Shown here one piece after another: positions 54,006 through 55,874 of a DNA stretch of 55,874 bases. The DNA is taken from positions 1 through 55,874 of the forward strand of contig JAGATD010000030.1 in the NCBI GenBank assembly GCA_017621415.1. Direction: 5' to 3'. A model generated the notes under the pieces. That model was not told the origin of the DNA, ran no database searches, and saw only the letters and a program-made list of their open reading frames with translations. Numbering within the stretch: the stretch's first letter is position 1; every line of letters begins with the position of its first letter. The stretch is from Clostridia bacterium. Lineage in GTDB: Bacteria > Bacillota > Clostridia > Oscillospirales > CAG-272. The position numbers and the translations under genes are program-made.

Positions 54006-54056
54006 GTATGATTGTCGGCGCACGTGTGCGAAAGACTTCCCCTGCGACAGTCGTAT
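54006..54056 (+). promoter_or_regulatory. Predicted 5'-terminal stem-loop of the rny mRNA
   Basis: GTATGATTGTCG (54006-54017) can form twelve continuous pairs, including three G-U, with CGACAGTCGTAT (54045-54056). The loop holds a further small hairpin (CGCA-CGTG-TGCG, 54019-54030). The stem begins at the predicted transcription start. Confidence 0.6.
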
Positions 54057-54118
54057 CAAAAACAAAATGATTTGAAACAGATAGATTACCGCAAAAAAGT
54101 AATCAGAAGGAGGTGTAA

Positions 54119-55660
54119 ATGAATCCCATACTTGCTATTGGTTTAATCGCCGCAGCGCTGGTTGTCGGCGTGTTGGTTGGTTTTATAGCTCGTAAGGTCT
54201 TTGCTGAGAAAAAGCTCGGCTCCGCAGAAGAGCAGGCAAGGAAGATACTTGAAGATGCTATAAAGAATGCAGAAAGCGCAAAAAAGGAATCCATAATAGC
54301 GGCAAAAGACGAGATATTCCAGCTTAAAAAGGAAGCCGACTTTGACGTAAAGGAAAGACGCAAGGAGGTTTCAAGGCTTGAGCGCAGAGTTATCCAGAAA
54401 GAAGAAACTCTTGATGCAAAGCTTGAATCCATTGAGAAAAAGGAGGAGATCCTCGCTGCAAAAACTGCTGAGGCAGAAAAGGTTAAGGAGGAGATCCGTA
54501 AGACTCTTGAGGGTCAGCTTGCAATGCTTGAAAAAATTGCAGGACTTACCCGAGAGGATGCAAAGGCCGAGCTTGTTGCAAGGCTTGACAGTGAGATGCA
54601 GCACGAAACCGCTGTTAAAATTGCAGAATATGAGGAGAAATTCAAGGACGAGGCGGATACAAAGGCCAGAGATATACTTTCTCTCGCCATTCAGCGCTTT
54701 GCTTCCGAGCATGTAAGTGAGGTTGCTATATCGGTTGTTCAGATCCCGAGTGATGAGATGAAGGGAAGAATCATTGGTCGTGAGGGCAGAAACATCCGTA
54801 CGATAGAAAATCTGACAGGCGTTGAGCTTATTATTGATGATACACCCGATGTTATTACCGTGTCGGGCTTTGACCCCGTAAGACGCGAAACCGCGAGAAT
54901 CGCTCTCGAAAAGCTTGTAAGCGACGGCAGAATTCATCCTGCCAGAATTGAAGAAATGGTTGAAAAGGCGCGCAAAGAGGTTGACGGAGCAATCAAGCAG
55001 GCGGGTGAAAAGGCAGTATTTGAAACAGGTGTTCACGGTCTCCACCCCGAGCTTATCAAGCTTCTTGGACGTATGAAATACCGTACCTCTTACGGACAGA
55101 ACGCTCTTCGTCATTCTATTGAGGTTTCGATGCTGTCGGGCGTTATCGCTGAGGAAATGGGTGTTGATGCAACTGCAGCAAGACGCGCAGGACTTCTTCA
55201 CGATATCGGTAAGGCTGTTACCGCTGAGGTTGACGGCTCACACGTTCAACTCGGAGTTGATATTGCGACAAAGTACCGTGAGCATAAGGATATTATTCAC
55301 GCAATTGAGTCGCACCACGGTGACGTTGACCCTCAGTCGGCTCTTGACTTTATTGTCCAGGCGGCTGACGCGATAAGCGCAGCAAGACCCGGTGCAAGGC
55401 GCGAGGATGTTGAAAACTACATCAAGAGACTTCAGAAGCTTGAGGAGGTTGCCGGCAGCTTTGATGGTATAGAAAAGACCTTTGCAATTCAGGCGGGACG
55501 TGAAGTAAGAATTATGGTTAAGCCCGAGCAGATAAGCGATGACAAGATGAAAATTCTTGCTCGTGATATTGCCAAGAAGATTGAAAACGAGCTTGACTAT
55601 CCCGGTCAAATAAAGGTTAGTGTCATCCGCGAATCCAGAACGGTTGACTATGCTAAATAA
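54119..55660 (+). CDS. rny: Ribonuclease Y (513 aa)
   Basis: Membrane-bound endoribonuclease that begins mRNA decay in Bacillota. There is one N-terminal transmembrane helix (about 4-25) and a long coiled coil (about 30-200, Glu/Lys/Ala-rich). The KH RNA-binding domain has [28 protein letters not shown] (from 216), and the HD hydrolase domain has RHSIEVS and GLLHDIGKA (H361, D362), then [10 protein letters not shown]. The C terminus has [34 protein letters not shown] lies about 8 nt before the ATG. Both main decay initiators, Y and J, are thus in this window. Confidence 0.98.
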   Translation: MNPILAIGLIAAALVVGVLVGFIARKVFAEKKLGSAEEQARKILEDAIKNAESAKKESIIAAKDEIFQLKKEADFDVKERRKEVSRLERRVIQKEETLDAKLESIEKKEEILAAKTAEAEKVKEEIRKTLEGQLAMLEKIAGLTREDAKAELVARLDSEMQHETAVKIAEYEEKFKDEADTKARDILSLAIQRFASEHVSEVAISVVQIPSDEMKGRIIGREGRNIRTIENLTGVELIIDDTPDVITVSGFDPVRRETARIALEKLVSDGRIHPARIEEMVEKARKEVDGAIKQAGEKAVFETGVHGLHPELIKLLGRMKYRTSYGQNALRHSIEVSMLSGVIAEEMGVDATAARRAGLLHDIGKAVTAEVDGSHVQLGVDIATKYREHKDIIHAIESHHGDVDPQSALDFIVQAADAISAARPGARREDVENYIKRLQKLEEVAGSFDGIEKTFAIQAGREVRIMVKPEQISDDKMKILARDIAKKIENELDYPGQIKVSVIRESRTVDYAK

Positions 55661-55703
55661 ATTTCCGAATTAAAAACTACATTATTAATATATTATTTTG
55701 AGC

Positions 55704-55742
55704 ATGACGGCTTCGTAAAAAACGGAGCCGTCATTTTGTTGT
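55704..55742 (+). terminator. rny terminator
   Basis: ATGACGGCT (55704-55712) pairs with AGCCGTCAT (55726-55734), followed by TTTGTTGTG. Confidence 0.8.
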
Positions 55743-55754
55743 GTTAACAATAAA

Positions 55755-55874
55755 CCCCCGGTTCTACCGGGGGAACGACAGGTGCTTCAGCAAGAAAAGA
55801 GGCCGAGCTACAAGCAGAGGGATTGAAAACAATTAAACCTCCAAGTATAATAGTAAATGGTTTGGCGACCGCAT
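55755..55874 (+). mobile_element. Probable left end of an IS200/IS605-type element (partial)
   Basis: CCCCCGGT (55755-55762), loop TCT, ACCGGGGG (55766-55773) is a strong GC hairpin in AT-rich DNA, like the subterminal hairpins recognised by HUH transposase TnpA. The next 100 nt have no ORF, as in the leader before tnpA, and the window ends before any transposase. The call rests on recalled resemblance and on the contig edge; it could instead be another repeat. Confidence 0.45.

Larger units (their letters stand above)
53701..54118. other. Intergenic region before rny
   Basis: About 420 bp between the divergent LytTR and rny genes. The left 270 bp show no ORF, and I see no certain promoter for the LytTR gene. 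The right part holds the rny promoter and its structured leader. Confidence 0.6.

Overview
The window looks like a whole contig from an uncultured, anaerobic, endospore-forming member of the Clostridia (Bacillota), probably a gut organism. Evidence for this: AT-rich intergenic DNA with near-consensus SigA promoters (TTGACA/T, 17 bp, TATAAT/TAGAAT), strong AGGAGG-type ribosome binding sites, spore genes (spoVACDE, a CotF-like coat protein), a complete Rnf complex, an HrcA/CIRCE heat-shock operon, both RNase J and RNase Y, and polysaccharide-degrading enzymes (GH2, GH88). It starts inside a 16S rRNA gene and ends in what looks like the left end of an IS200-type element. Both are repeats that typically break assemblies.

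Layout. 0-7.6 kb: 5' end of a 16S gene with its promoter, an acidic protein, a CotF-like protein, a GH2 beta-galactosidase plus GPH-type sugar symporter with a divergent TetR regulator, and aspartate-semialdehyde dehydrogenase. 7.7-8.7 kb: divergent tRNA-Thr and tRNA-Met genes, each followed by a terminator, a copy of a 61-bp repeat and a second copy of the terminator. 8.7-18.7 kb: a PH-domain membrane protein, a GH20-like hydrolase with a small XRE regulator and a divergent small-RNA-like transcription unit, alaS, a BspA-like leucine-rich lipoprotein, an AEC transporter, GDPD and an MFS transporter. 18.8-25.9 kb: leftward operon rnfCDGEAB, then a NusG-II-domain protein and a Gx-type transporter. 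26.3-41.6 kb: the chromosome-origin block spoVAC-AD-AE, dnaA, oriC candidate, dnaN, recF, remB, gyrB, gyrA, a lipoprotein, an XRE protein, a small membrane protein, RNase J and a phosphopantetheinyl transferase, all rightward. 41.6-45 kb: leftward parA-parB, a membrane protein, and four perfect parS sites in a 957-bp gene-free stretch. 45-47.8 kb: two tandem histidine phosphatases and a GH88 lipoprotein. 47.8-52.7 kb: leftward hrcA-grpE-dnaK-dnaJ. 52.8-55.9 kb: LytTR/DUF3021 pair, RNase Y with a 5'-terminal hairpin, and the contig end.

Most genes left of about 26.5 kb run leftward and most of those from 26.8 to 41.6 kb run rightward, as expected if replication starts near dnaA. The DnaA-box cluster between dnaA and dnaN and the parABS set support this. 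Most genes are ordinary housekeeping genes. The least expected items are the tRNA-flanking repeat pair, the divergent XRE/small-RNA locus with overlapping -35 boxes and tandem palindromes, an RnfG with three FMN-binding repeats, a cysteine-rich tail on RnfE, and long hairpins in the leaders of rny and a small membrane-protein gene.
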